Assembly (NCBI RefSeq): GCF_900142765.1
Contig: NZ_FRCB01000001.1
Coordinates: 496,001 to 560,000, forward strand
DNA from: Roseovarius litoreus
GTDB lineage: Bacteria > Pseudomonadota > Alphaproteobacteria > Rhodobacterales > Rhodobacteraceae
DNA: 64,000 bases
Reading direction: 5' to 3'
In this document: one piece after another, positions 34,419-42,495 of the stretch
How the letters are laid out: every line of letters starts with the position of its first letter
Numbering within the stretch: position 1 is the stretch's first letter
Made by a program: the position numbers and the translations under genes
The notes under the pieces: generated by a model
Databases searched by the model: none
Told to the model about the DNA's origin: nothing
What the model saw: only the letters and a program-made list of their open reading frames with translations

Positions 34419-35147
34419 TCATGTGATGACGATCAGACCACGGGTGATCGCCCGGGACACCGCATGCAGCGTGTTGATCGCCCCCAGCTTGAGCCGCGCC
34501 GACTCGACATAGGTTCGCAAGGTATGTTCCGAGATCATCAGCGTCTCGGCCACCTGCGCCCGGCTATAGCCCATGGCCAGAAGGGTGATCACATCCACCT
34601 CCCGCGGGGAGAGGGGTTGCGCGGTGAGCGGGCAACGACCCGGTTCCAGCAAAAGCGCCTTGTGGTTGAAGTAATGCGCGACGAGGATCAGCGTCCGGCG
34701 ATGGGTGTCGGTGAACATCGCCCAGGTTTCATCGGTGCAGTGATGGCTGACGCTGAACAAGGCAAATTGCCCGTTCGGACCGCGCAGCGGCACGGAATAG
34801 CCCTGATTGCCGATGCCATGTGCCACCGCATCGGAGAGAAAGGCGCGCGCGGCGCGGCTCGACCAGTCAAGGCGCTTCCAGTCGACAGGATGGAACGTCT
34901 GATAGCAGCCCTGAACCACCGGATCGATGCGCAGGTAATCCTTGGCCACGTAGAGCTGCACCCATTCCGCGGGATATGTGCCACAGCCATATTGCTCGCC
35001 GCCGGAACTGACCCAATGGTAGACGACATGATCGACCCCGATATCATCCCTGAGCCGTTCGATCAGCCTTTGAAGGCCGTCGATGTCAGATGCGTCTTCC
35101 AACGCCTCCAGAAAGCTGTCCAGCCGGTACGAGGGGCCTGCGATCAT
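34419..35147 (-). CDS. luxR: LuxR-type quorum-sensing regulator
   Basis: A 242-residue two-domain LuxR. The N-terminal autoinducer-binding domain has Trp62, Tyr66, Asp75, Pro76 and Trp90 with exactly the spacing of Trp57, Tyr61, Asp70, Pro71 and Trp85 of TraR. The C-terminal GerE helix-turn-helix is 'LSPREVDVITLLAMGYSRAQVAETLMISEHTLRTYVESARLKLG'. It should bind the lactone made by the downstream LuxI. The start overlaps the end of a small upstream ORF by 62 bp, suggesting translational coupling. Confidence 0.95.
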   Translation of the reverse strand: MIAGPSYRLDSFLEALEDASDIDGLQRLIERLRDDIGVDHVVYHWVSSGGEQYGCGTYPAEWVQLYVAKDYLRIDPVVQGCYQTFHPVDWKRLDWSSRAARAFLSDAVAHGIGNQGYSVPLRGPNGQFALFSVSHHCTDETWAMFTDTHRRTLILVAHYFNHKALLLEPGRCPLTAQPLSPREVDVITLLAMGYSRAQVAETLMISEHTLRTYVESARLKLGAINTLHAVSRAITRGLIVIT

Positions 35148-35295
35148 CCGCTTGCGTTCCTTCGCTATCCCGTGCCAGCTCCAGCGCCGCCAGAAGGCGC
35201 GTGTCGTCCAGCTGATCGGCCAAGGCGAAAAGACCGTTCTGCCGGGCAAACGCCTGAAGATCCACTAGCACGTCGAGTATCCATTCGTTTTGCAT
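35086..35295 (-). CDS. Small protein overlapping the start of luxR
   Basis: A 69-residue ORF with ATG at 35295, GGAG 7 bp upstream and a stop inside luxR. The N-terminal half is a well-formed acidic amphipathic helix segment ('WILDVLVDLQAFARQNGLFALADQLDDTRLLAALEL') of a kind I recall in front of luxR genes in roseobacters. The C-terminal third, which overlaps luxR, is low-complexity. It could regulate LuxR directly or act through translational coupling. The exact end is less certain than the start. Confidence 0.65.
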   Translation of the reverse strand: MQNEWILDVLVDLQAFARQNGLFALADQLDDTRLLAALELARDSEGTQADDRRPLVPAGQLSGGVGRRI

Positions 35296-35447
35296 CTTCA
35301 GGCTCCGATCAGGACGTTAACGAAAGATTAATACAACCATAGCATGAGGAAAATTTATTAATAATTCGCTTATTTCACCCCCCCAGAAATGGTGAGGCGT
35401 GGCAAAACAAGCTCTTGAAACCATTGCAAAGGGCTCTCGACCCCTGC

Positions 35448-35491
35448 CGAAAAAGAAATCGCCCGCGACCGGCATGACCGATTCGCGGGCG
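35448..35491 (-). terminator. Rho-independent terminator of ccr
   Basis: The stem CGCCCGCGA / TCGCGGGCG (35460-35468 and 35483-35491) is followed on the minus strand by ATTTCTTTTTC. It ends about 74 bp after the ccr stop. Confidence 0.85.
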
Positions 35492-35521
35492 CCTCTCCTC
35501 CTCCGGAGAAACCTGTAGGCG

Positions 35522-36808
35522 TTACTTGCCGGCTTCCAGCACGTCTTCGAAAGTGCGCAGGCCCGGCTTGGGCGCCTGAACCAGAACGGACATATTGCCG
35601 GGCTTGTGTTCGTTGCGCAGCATCTGCGTATGCGCTGCAGGGATCTGATCCCAAGGGAACACTTCGGACATGCACGGATCGAGACGCCGCTCGATCATCA
35701 GGCGGTTGGCCGATGCGGCCTGCTTGAGATGCGCGAAATGTGAGCCTTGCAGGCGCTTTTGGTGCATCCACATGTAGCGTACGTCGAAGGTGCAGTTGAA
35801 GCCGCTGGTGCCGGCGCAGATCACGACCATGCCGCCTTTCTTGCAGACCAGCGTAGACACCGGGAACGTTGCCTCGCCGGGGTGCTCGAACACCATGTCG
35901 ACATTGACGCCCTTGCCGGTGATGTCCCAGATCGCCTTGCCGAATTTCCGGGCTTCCTTCAGCCAGTCGTTATATTCCGCCGTTCCCACCTTTGGGAGCT
36001 GGCCCCAGCAGTTGAATTCCTTGCGATTGATGACGCCGCGCGCGCCCTGATCCATCACGAACTGACGCTTGGATTCGTCACTGATGACGCCGATCGCGTT
36101 GGCGCCCACGGTATTGGCCAGCTGGATCGCATAAGACCCAAGCCCACCCGAGGCACCCCAGACCAGCACGTTCTGGCCCGGCTTCAACTCATGCGGCGCA
36201 TGTCCGAACAGCATTCGATAGGCGGTGGCCAGCGTCAGCGTGTAGCAGGCCGATTCCTCCCATGTCAGGTGCTTGGGCCGCGGCATGAGCTGTTGGGCCT
36301 GCACGCGGGTGAACTGGGAAAACGCTCCGTCCGGGGTCTCATAGCCCCAGATGCGCTGCGTGGGGGACATCATCGGGTCGCCGCCGTTGCAATCCTCGTC
36401 GTTGCCGTCGTCCTGATTGCAGTGGATCACCACTTCGTCGCCGACTTTCCAGGTTTTCACCGCCGAGCCGACCTTCCACACGATGCCTGCGGCATCCGAA
36501 CCGGCGATATGGTATGGCTCTCCGTGACCATCGAAGGGGCTGATCGGTTCACCAAGACCGGCCCAAACGCCATTATAGTTGACGCCCGCCGCCATCACGA
36601 GAACCAGCACCTCGTTGCTGTCGATCTCCCAGGTGTCGACCACCTCGACCTTGAAAGACTTGTCGGGTTCGCCATGCCGGTCGCGGCGGATCGCCCATGC
36701 ATACATCTGCTTGGGCACATGGCCCAGCGGAGGCATTTCACCGATCTCGTAGAGATCTTTTTCGGGCGCGTCATAGGGAGCGATGCCTATATCGGTATCC
36801 AGAGCCAT
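35522..36808 (-). CDS. ccr: Crotonyl-CoA carboxylase/reductase
   Basis: A 428-residue MDR-superfamily enzyme that reduces and carboxylates crotonyl-CoA to (2S)-ethylmalonyl-CoA with NADPH, the key step of the ethylmalonyl-CoA pathway. Visible blocks are 'AAGVNYNGVWAGLGEP', 'GSDAAGIVWKVG', 'HCNQDDGNDEDCNGGDPM', the Rossmann 'VWGASGGLGSYAIQLA' and 'FEHPGEATFPVS'. Length and sequence agree closely with Rhodobacter Ccr. The upstream region carries a CTGC-N4-GCAG palindrome and a TTGC repeat. The other pathway genes here are ecm and mcl1. Confidence 0.97.
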   Translation of the reverse strand: MALDTDIGIAPYDAPEKDLYEIGEMPPLGHVPKQMYAWAIRRDRHGEPDKSFKVEVVDTWEIDSNEVLVLVMAAGVNYNGVWAGLGEPISPFDGHGEPYHIAGSDAAGIVWKVGSAVKTWKVGDEVVIHCNQDDGNDEDCNGGDPMMSPTQRIWGYETPDGAFSQFTRVQAQQLMPRPKHLTWEESACYTLTLATAYRMLFGHAPHELKPGQNVLVWGASGGLGSYAIQLANTVGANAIGVISDESKRQFVMDQGARGVINRKEFNCWGQLPKVGTAEYNDWLKEARKFGKAIWDITGKGVNVDMVFEHPGEATFPVSTLVCKKGGMVVICAGTSGFNCTFDVRYMWMHQKRLQGSHFAHLKQAASANRLMIERRLDPCMSEVFPWDQIPAAHTQMLRNEHKPGNMSVLVQAPKPGLRTFEDVLEAGK

Positions 36809-36881
36809 GTTCAGCCTCCTTGTGGTGTCCAGTCTTGCCGCAATGCAGAATCACGGCGTTCGAAGCTGGATATAACCCAAC

Positions 36882-36940
36882 GCGCAATAATGCAATCCTG
36901 TGATGTTATTTTTTGTAATTTTATGACCCTGCAACTGCAG
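36882..36940. promoter_or_regulatory. Candidate regulator sites upstream of ccr
   Basis: On the minus strand, TTGCATTATTGCGC (36882-36895) is a direct repeat of TTGC with an 8-bp period, 74-87 bp upstream of ccr. CTGC-AACT-GCAG (36929-36940) is an exact match to the PhaR-type CTGC-N4-GCAG pattern. A third element near 36845, CTGCATTGCGG, resembles the mcl1 site. Function is inferred. Confidence 0.45.
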
Positions 36941-36951
36941 AAATATCCAGA

Positions 36952-38319
36952 TTACGTGCTGCACCCGCGAAAAAGATGCGCGATGGACTTCGCATAAAAG
37001 GCAAGGATCGGCCTTTGTTCCTCGATGATGGAATACCGGCCATCCCGGTCCGAGACGATGCCGCGCCCAACCAGCATCCGCAGACCCGCCTCGACGCAAT
37101 AGGCCATGTCCATGCAGGGCAGATGCATCTGTGCTTGTGGCACATGCGCGACCATGTCGCTCAACGTCTGCTCCAGCACGGTCCGTGTCATCGCGCCATT
37201 CTCCAGCAAGGCATGCGCCACAAGCGGGACCGGCAACACAGGAATCTCCTGGCCGATCCTTTCCATCAGCAATTCGCCCAGCTCTTCGACCTTTGCGCCG
37301 GGGCGCTCGGCCCGGAACTCGGTCAGCGACAGGGGTGCACCGAAACTCACCGCCGCATAGCCGTGCCGATGATAGCGCCCGCGCACCCACAGCCAGAGTT
37401 GATGAAGGATGAACCGCGCCACCACGCTGATCCGCGCCCGAAAGCGGCGCTCGCCCTTCTGATCGGCGGCAACAAGAATGCGATCCTCGAAGACGCGATC
37501 GTAATTCAGCGCAACCGGCACAAAGACCACATCACGCGTCGTGGCGTCCCGGCCTTCGACGATGTATTTGAGAATACCCAGCTTGGGCAGCGCCAGCCCG
37601 CCATCAAGGCTCAGCCCGCCTTCGGGAAATACCGCCTGCGTCACCCCGCCATCGGTGGCCATCTGGACATAGCGCGCCAGCACCCGCCGATACAGCTCGT
37701 TGCGCGATTTGCGCCGGATGAAATACGCCCCCATCGCCTTGATGAGCCGCGACAATGGCCAGACGCGCGCCCATTCCCCTACCGCATAGGACAATGCCGA
37801 GCGTTCGGCAGCCAGCCACGTGACCAGCATGTAATCCATGTTCGAGCGGTGGTTCATCACGAACACCACCGTCGCGCCCCGGTCCACTTTGGCCAGCGTG
37901 GCGTCGTCGAAATGGCATAGCCGCACCCGGTAGAGCGCCTTGGACAGCCATTTCGCCACCCGAATCGCCACACTGAAATACGCAACGGCGGAAAATCCCG
38001 GCACGATTTCGCGGGCGTATCGCTTGGCCTTCTCGAAGGCGACGTTTTCGGGGACCCCTTCGGACTTTGCATGATCGGCAATCGCCCGGCTGACATCCGG
38101 ATCATAGATCAGCCGCTGGATCATGTCGTGCCGCCGCGCGAGCTTGAACGGCTCGATCGGACGCTCCAGACGCGCATTCAGCCTTGCGACCGCGCGCTCC
38201 ATCCTGCGCCTGAAAAACCAGCGAACCGATGGGAACAGGAAATGCGATGCAAAGGTCACCGCCGCGAAGGCGACCAGAAGCATCAGCACCCATAACGGCA
38301 TTTCGATCATCTTGCCCAT
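36952..38319 (-). CDS. PlsB-like glycerol-3-phosphate / 1-acylglycerol-3-phosphate acyltransferase
   Basis: About 455 residues. A membrane helix at ~6-26 precedes the acyltransferase domain: 'FVMNHRSNMDYMLV' contains the H-x4-D catalytic motif, and 'FPEGGLSLDGG' the phosphate-binding block. It is shorter than E. coli PlsB (~800) but of the same type, and would acylate glycerol-3-phosphate or a lyso-lipid at the inner membrane. The start is uncertain (ATGs at 38343, 38319 and 38310). It is located between ccr and ecm, diverging from ecm. Confidence 0.85.
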   Translation of the reverse strand: MGKMIEMPLWVLMLLVAFAAVTFASHFLFPSVRWFFRRRMERAVARLNARLERPIEPFKLARRHDMIQRLIYDPDVSRAIADHAKSEGVPENVAFEKAKRYAREIVPGFSAVAYFSVAIRVAKWLSKALYRVRLCHFDDATLAKVDRGATVVFVMNHRSNMDYMLVTWLAAERSALSYAVGEWARVWPLSRLIKAMGAYFIRRKSRNELYRRVLARYVQMATDGGVTQAVFPEGGLSLDGGLALPKLGILKYIVEGRDATTRDVVFVPVALNYDRVFEDRILVAADQKGERRFRARISVVARFILHQLWLWVRGRYHRHGYAAVSFGAPLSLTEFRAERPGAKVEELGELLMERIGQEIPVLPVPLVAHALLENGAMTRTVLEQTLSDMVAHVPQAQMHLPCMDMAYCVEAGLRMLVGRGIVSDRDGRYSIIEEQRPILAFYAKSIAHLFRGCST

Positions 38320-38456
38320 GCGCCCAGCAATACAGGGTTTCATCGCGTGGTAAATGCCCCCATGCCGCATCGCAGCGAATTGACAGCGCCATATTATTCC
38401 AGATACACATTCCGGAACGTAAGAAAATTGCGCACTTTGATTCACGAGGCCCGCTC

Positions 38457-40430
38457 ATGTCCCAGACCGACACGACCCGCGATCGTCCTTGGCTGATCCG
38501 CACCTATGCCGGCCACTCCACGGCCAAGGCATCGAACGCGCTGTACCGCTCGAATCTTGCACGCGGCCAGACGGGCCTCTCGGTCGCTTTCGACCTGCCC
38601 ACCCAGACAGGCTATGACAGCGATCACGTTCTGGCGCGCGGCGAAGTGGGCAAGGTCGGCGTGCCGGTCTGCCATCTGGGGGACATGCGCGCGCTGTTCG
38701 ACCAGATCCCCCTCGATCAGATGAACACCTCGATGACGATCAACGCCACGGCCCCCTGGCTTTTGGCGCTTTACGTTGCCGTGGCCGAGGAACAGGGCGC
38801 CGATGTCACCCAGTTGCAGGGCACCGTGCAGAATGACCTGATCAAGGAATATCTCAGCCGTGGGACTTATATCTGCCCGCCCAAACCGTCGCTGAAGCTG
38901 ATCGGGGACGTGGCCGAATACTGCTACACGAACATCCCAAAATGGAACCCGATGAACGTGTGTTCCTATCACCTGCAAGAGGCCGGCGCCACGCCCGAGC
39001 AGGAACTGGCCTTCGCGCTGGCCACCGCCACCGCGGTTCTGGACGAACTCAAGCCGCGCGTCCCCCCCGAAGATTTCCCGATGTTGGTGGGGCGCATCAG
39101 CTTTTTCGTGAACGCCGGCATCCGCTTTGTCACCGAGATGTGCAAGATGCGCGCTTTCGTCGATCTGTGGGACGAAATCTGCCGTGACCGCTATGGCGTC
39201 GAGGATGCCAAGTATCGCCGCTTCCGCTATGGCGTGCAGGTCAATTCGCTTGGCCTGACCGAACAGCAACCGGAAAACAACGTCTACCGCATCCTGATCG
39301 AGATGCTGGCCGTGACCCTGTCGAAAAAGGCCCGCGCCCGCGCCGTGCAGCTGCCCGCCTGGAACGAGGCGCTTGGCCTGCCGCGCCCCTGGGATCAGCA
39401 ATGGTCGATGCGGATGCAGCAGATCCTCGCCTACGAGACCGATCTTCTGGAATTCGACGACCTGTTCGACGGCAACCCGGCGGTCGATGCCAAGGTCGAA
39501 ACGCTCAAGGAAGGCGCGCGCCACGAACTGGCCAATATCGACAGCATGGGCGGCGCCGTATCGGCGATCGAATACATGAAATCCCGCCTCGTCGACAGCA
39601 ACGCCGACCGCCTCAACCGGATCGAGCGCAACGAGACCGTCGTTGTCGGCGTCAACAAATGGACCGAGGGCGAGCCCAGCCCCCTGATGGGCGAGGATGG
39701 CGGCATCATGGTCGTCGACCCGGCTGTCGAGGCCGATCAGGTGGAGCGCCTCAATGAATGGCGCGCCGAGCGCGACGCCGCCGCCGTCAAGGCAGCCTTG
39801 GCCAATCTGCGCGCCGCCGCTCAGGAAGGGCGCAACATCATGCCCGCCTCGATCGACGCGGCCCGTGCCGGGGTCACAACCGGAGAATGGGCCGCACAGA
39901 TGCGGGCCGTGCACGGCGAATATCGCGGCCCCACCGGTGTCTCGGGCAGCCCCTCGAACAAGACCGAAGGTCTGGATGACATCCGCGATGCGGTCAACGC
40001 CGTCTCCGACAAGCTCGGCCGCCGCCTGAAATTCCTTGTGGGCAAACCCGGCCTTGACGGGCATTCCAACGGCGCCGAACAGATCGTCTTCCGCGCCCGT
40101 GACTGCGGCATGGACATCAGCTATGACGGCATCCGCCTCACGCCCGAGGAAATCGTGCGTTCGGCACTCGAGGATGAGGCCCATGTTGTGGGCCTGTCGA
40201 TCCTGTCGGGCTCGCATATCCCGCTCGTCGAGGATCTGATGGCGCGCATGCAGGACGCAGGCCTTGGCCATGTGCCCGTGATCGTCGGCGGCATCATCCC
40301 CGAAGAGGACGCAAGGCGGCTCAGGGCGATGGGGGTTGCGCGCGTCTATACCCCCAAGGATTTCGAGCTCAATGCGATCATGATGGATATCGTGGCGCTG
40401 GCCGATCCGCAGGCTGTCGCGGCCGAATAG
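38457..40430 (+). CDS. ecm: Ethylmalonyl-CoA mutase (MeaA type)
   Basis: A 657-residue B12-dependent mutase converting (2R)-ethylmalonyl-CoA to methylsuccinyl-CoA. The large catalytic domain starts 'RPWLIRTYAGHSTAKASNALYRSNL', with 'FDLPTQTGYDSDH' and 'MNTSMTINATAPW'. The C-terminal cobalamin domain has the base-on-histidine motif D-x-H-x2-G in 'KPGLDGHSNGAE' and ends with 'GVARVYTPKDFELN'. GAGG precedes the ATG at 38457; a TTGCGCA element is at 38428. The 3' end overlaps the opposite-strand DUF4168 gene by 53 bp. Confidence 0.97.
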   Translation: MSQTDTTRDRPWLIRTYAGHSTAKASNALYRSNLARGQTGLSVAFDLPTQTGYDSDHVLARGEVGKVGVPVCHLGDMRALFDQIPLDQMNTSMTINATAPWLLALYVAVAEEQGADVTQLQGTVQNDLIKEYLSRGTYICPPKPSLKLIGDVAEYCYTNIPKWNPMNVCSYHLQEAGATPEQELAFALATATAVLDELKPRVPPEDFPMLVGRISFFVNAGIRFVTEMCKMRAFVDLWDEICRDRYGVEDAKYRRFRYGVQVNSLGLTEQQPENNVYRILIEMLAVTLSKKARARAVQLPAWNEALGLPRPWDQQWSMRMQQILAYETDLLEFDDLFDGNPAVDAKVETLKEGARHELANIDSMGGAVSAIEYMKSRLVDSNADRLNRIERNETVVVGVNKWTEGEPSPLMGEDGGIMVVDPAVEADQVERLNEWRAERDAAAVKAALANLRAAAQEGRNIMPASIDAARAGVTTGEWAAQMRAVHGEYRGPTGVSGSPSNKTEGLDDIRDAVNAVSDKLGRRLKFLVGKPGLDGHSNGAEQIVFRARDCGMDISYDGIRLTPEEIVRSALEDEAHVVGLSILSGSHIPLVEDLMARMQDAGLGHVPVIVGGIIPEEDARRLRAMGVARVYTPKDFELNAIMMDIVALADPQAVAAE

Positions 40431-40809
40431 GGGTCACACTCAACCGATCCAAGAAACGGGCCATGATACGCGCATTCAGGTCTTCGTCCTGCCGCGCCGC
40501 CTGCCCGATGGCCACGTAATCCTCGGGCGACATGTTCTCGACATCGGCCACCGCCTCGATCGCGGCGGTATTGGCTTCCTCGATCAGCGCCTTCTGCCCG
40601 GCCTCATTGGCCTGTTCCTGGATCTTCGGCAGATAATCCGCCCGCACCGCCTCGATCGCGATCAGCGCTTCGACGAAAGCATCGAGCTTTGCGTCGTTCA
40701 ACGTCTCCGCGGTGATGTCGGCCGCCTCGATGTCCTGCGCCGCCAGAGGGCTCGCCAGAGCCGTCGCAACAGCAAGCATGATGGGGGCGATCTTGTTTCT
40801 GAAGGTCAA
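40378..40809 (-). CDS. Exported DUF4168-like protein
   Basis: About 143 residues with a signal peptide (...SPLAAQ) and a helical body matching DUF4168: 'DAFVEALIAIEAVRADYLPKIQ' and 'NMSPEDYVAIGQAARQDEDLNARI'. The function is unknown. I choose a TTG at 40809, because GGAG lies 7 bp upstream and the signal peptide is then complete (MTFRNKIAPIMLAV...); an ATG at 40779 would truncate it. The 3' end is antisense to the last 53 bp of ecm. Confidence 0.75.
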   Translation of the reverse strand: MTFRNKIAPIMLAVATALASPLAAQDIEAADITAETLNDAKLDAFVEALIAIEAVRADYLPKIQEQANEAGQKALIEEANTAAIEAVADVENMSPEDYVAIGQAARQDEDLNARIMARFLDRLSVTPIRPRQPADRPAPRYPS

Positions 40810-40993
40810 ATCCAAACTCCATTTGCGTCGGTGATACCCGGCTCCAAACTCCGGGGCTCTCGTTCACATGGGCCATCACACCGACCGGGGCAAACGCCTC
40901 AGCGGAAAAATGCCGGCGGGCCTCGGCAACTCGCCTCTGGCCCTTTCCATCGGTTTCGGGTCAGACTGGGGCAAAGCTCGAAGGATATATCGC

Positions 40994-41434
40994 ATGACCA
41001 TCACGATCCGCCCTCTTCGCCCCGACGATAGATCCGACTGGCAAAGACTTTGGGCAGCCTATCTCGACTTCTACGAAACGACCCTGCCCGACGCGGTTTA
41101 TGACACGACCTTCGCACGCCTGCTCGACCCCGACCGCCCGGCCCAGAACGCCCTGCTGGCGGTTCACGATGAGCGCGCGGTCGGCCTCGTGCACTTCATC
41201 TACCACCATCATAACTGGCGGATCGAGGATGTGTGCTACCTTCAGGACCTCTATACAGATCCCTCGATACGGGGCCAGGGCGCCGGGCGCGCCCTGATCG
41301 AAGCGGTCTATGCCGCGGCCGACGCCAACGGCACGCCCGGTGTCTACTGGCTGACGCAGGATTTCAACACTCAGGCCCGTCATCTCTATGACCGGATCGG
41401 CAAACTCACCCCCTTCATCAAGTACCAAAGGTAA
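40994..41434 (+). CDS. GNAT family N-acetyltransferase
   Basis: A 146-residue GNAT protein: '[23 protein letters not shown]' (motif C region), '[26 protein letters not shown]' with the acetyl-CoA loop R-G-x-G-A/G, and '[18 protein letters not shown]' (motif B). The substrate is unknown. AAGGA precedes the ATG at 40994. It ends 4 bp before deoD and is probably co-transcribed with it. Confidence 0.9.
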   Translation: MTITIRPLRPDDRSDWQRLWAAYLDFYETTLPDAVYDTTFARLLDPDRPAQNALLAVHDERAVGLVHFIYHHHNWRIEDVCYLQDLYTDPSIRGQGAGRALIEAVYAAADANGTPGVYWLTQDFNTQARHLYDRIGKLTPFIKYQR

Positions 41435-41438
41435 CTCC

Positions 41439-42146
41439 ATGACGATCCATATCGGCGCCGAACCGGGCGACATCGCCGAAACCGTCCTGATGCCCGGCGA
41501 TCCCATGCGTGCGCAATGGGCCGCGCGGACCTTTCTCGACAGCCCCCGCCAGATCAACGCCGTGCGCGGAATGCTGGGCTATACTGGCACATGGCGCGGG
41601 CACCCGGTCACGATCCATGGCAGCGGCATGGGCATGCCCAGCCTGTCGATCTACGCCAATGAGCTGCTGCGGGATTTCGGCGTCCGAACGCTCATGCGCA
41701 TCGGCTCCTGCGGGGGAATGCAACCCCATGTCGGACTGCGCGACGTGATCCTCGCGATGACCGCCAGTTCGATCAGCACCCCGTCCTCGTCCCTGATGCG
41801 CGAGCTGCGCTTCGCCCCCTGCGCTGATTGGGGCCTGCTGCGCGCCGCAGCCCAGGCCGCCGAGACCCGAGGCATCACCCCTCATATCGGCGGCATCTAT
41901 TCCTCCGATACCTTCTACGACGAACGTCCCGACCTGAACGACCAGATGACCCGCCATGGCACCCTCGCCGTCGAAATGGAAACCGCCGAGCTTTACACTC
42001 TCGCCTCCCGCTACGGCGCGCGCGCCCTGTCGGTTCTGACGGTCAGCGACCATCTCCTGACCGGCGACGCGGTATCCAGCGCAGACCGCGAAACCGGTTT
42101 TTCCGCCATGGTCGAGATCGCTCTCGCCGCCGCTTTCCCGGACTGA
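41439..42146 (+). CDS. deoD: Purine-nucleoside phosphorylase, DeoD type
   Basis: A 235-residue hexameric-type PNP aligning with E. coli DeoD along its length: '[19 protein letters not shown]', '[15 protein letters not shown]', '[16 protein letters not shown]', '[12 protein letters not shown]', '[10 protein letters not shown]' and the catalytic Asp in 'VSDHLLTG'. It cleaves purine (deoxy)nucleosides with phosphate, and works with adenosine kinase of this window in purine salvage. The start follows the GNAT stop by 4 bp. Confidence 0.95.
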   Translation: MTIHIGAEPGDIAETVLMPGDPMRAQWAARTFLDSPRQINAVRGMLGYTGTWRGHPVTIHGSGMGMPSLSIYANELLRDFGVRTLMRIGSCGGMQPHVGLRDVILAMTASSISTPSSSLMRELRFAPCADWGLLRAAAQAAETRGITPHIGGIYSSDTFYDERPDLNDQMTRHGTLAVEMETAELYTLASRYGARALSVLTVSDHLLTGDAVSSADRETGFSAMVEIALAAAFPD

Positions 42147-42495
42147 CCCGCCCCCTCGGAGCATCCTGCCCCGAACACACCACGCATCGCGGCTTTCATC
42201 GTTCCTCAAATACTCCTCCAGAAGGCCTATCCTTCTCGTGTCATACGATCTCACCGCAAGCCATCGGAATTTTTTCCTTTAAACTTAATAATTAAAGTTG
42301 AAGTGGTGGCTCGGAGGCAAAGGCAGGCATCCGAAAAAGGATGACCTTCTACACTCGCCCAAGCCCACACTCCGCTCTTGGCGCCAGACCACCCGCCGTG
42401 ATCTGCTGGCTGAGAAATGAAACAGCAAACTCGATCAGCAGGTGCGCAGAGTAGCGTGAGTCATTCCAGATCCTGTCCAAGGATTGCGGAGCACC
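42147..42495. other. Gene-free stretch with AT-rich patch and possible degraded coding remnant
   Basis: 349 bp between converging genes. It contains a fragment of the family intergenic motif (CCTCAAATACTCC at 42204-42216), a small hairpin AGAAGG/CCTTCT at 42219-42235 that may terminate deoD, and an AT-rich imperfect palindrome at ~42280-42300. The rest (42300-42480) reads like broken coding sequence, but I cannot identify its origin. Confidence 0.4.

Noticed and set aside
38442..40271. 609-codon open frame antisense to ecm
   Set aside because: Shadow of the mutase gene; no recognisable motif and no ribosome site.
42300..42490. Possible insertion-sequence or transposase remnant
   Set aside because: Short peptide-like fragments appear in more than one frame, but no inverted ends, target duplication or recognisable transposase motif can be shown.
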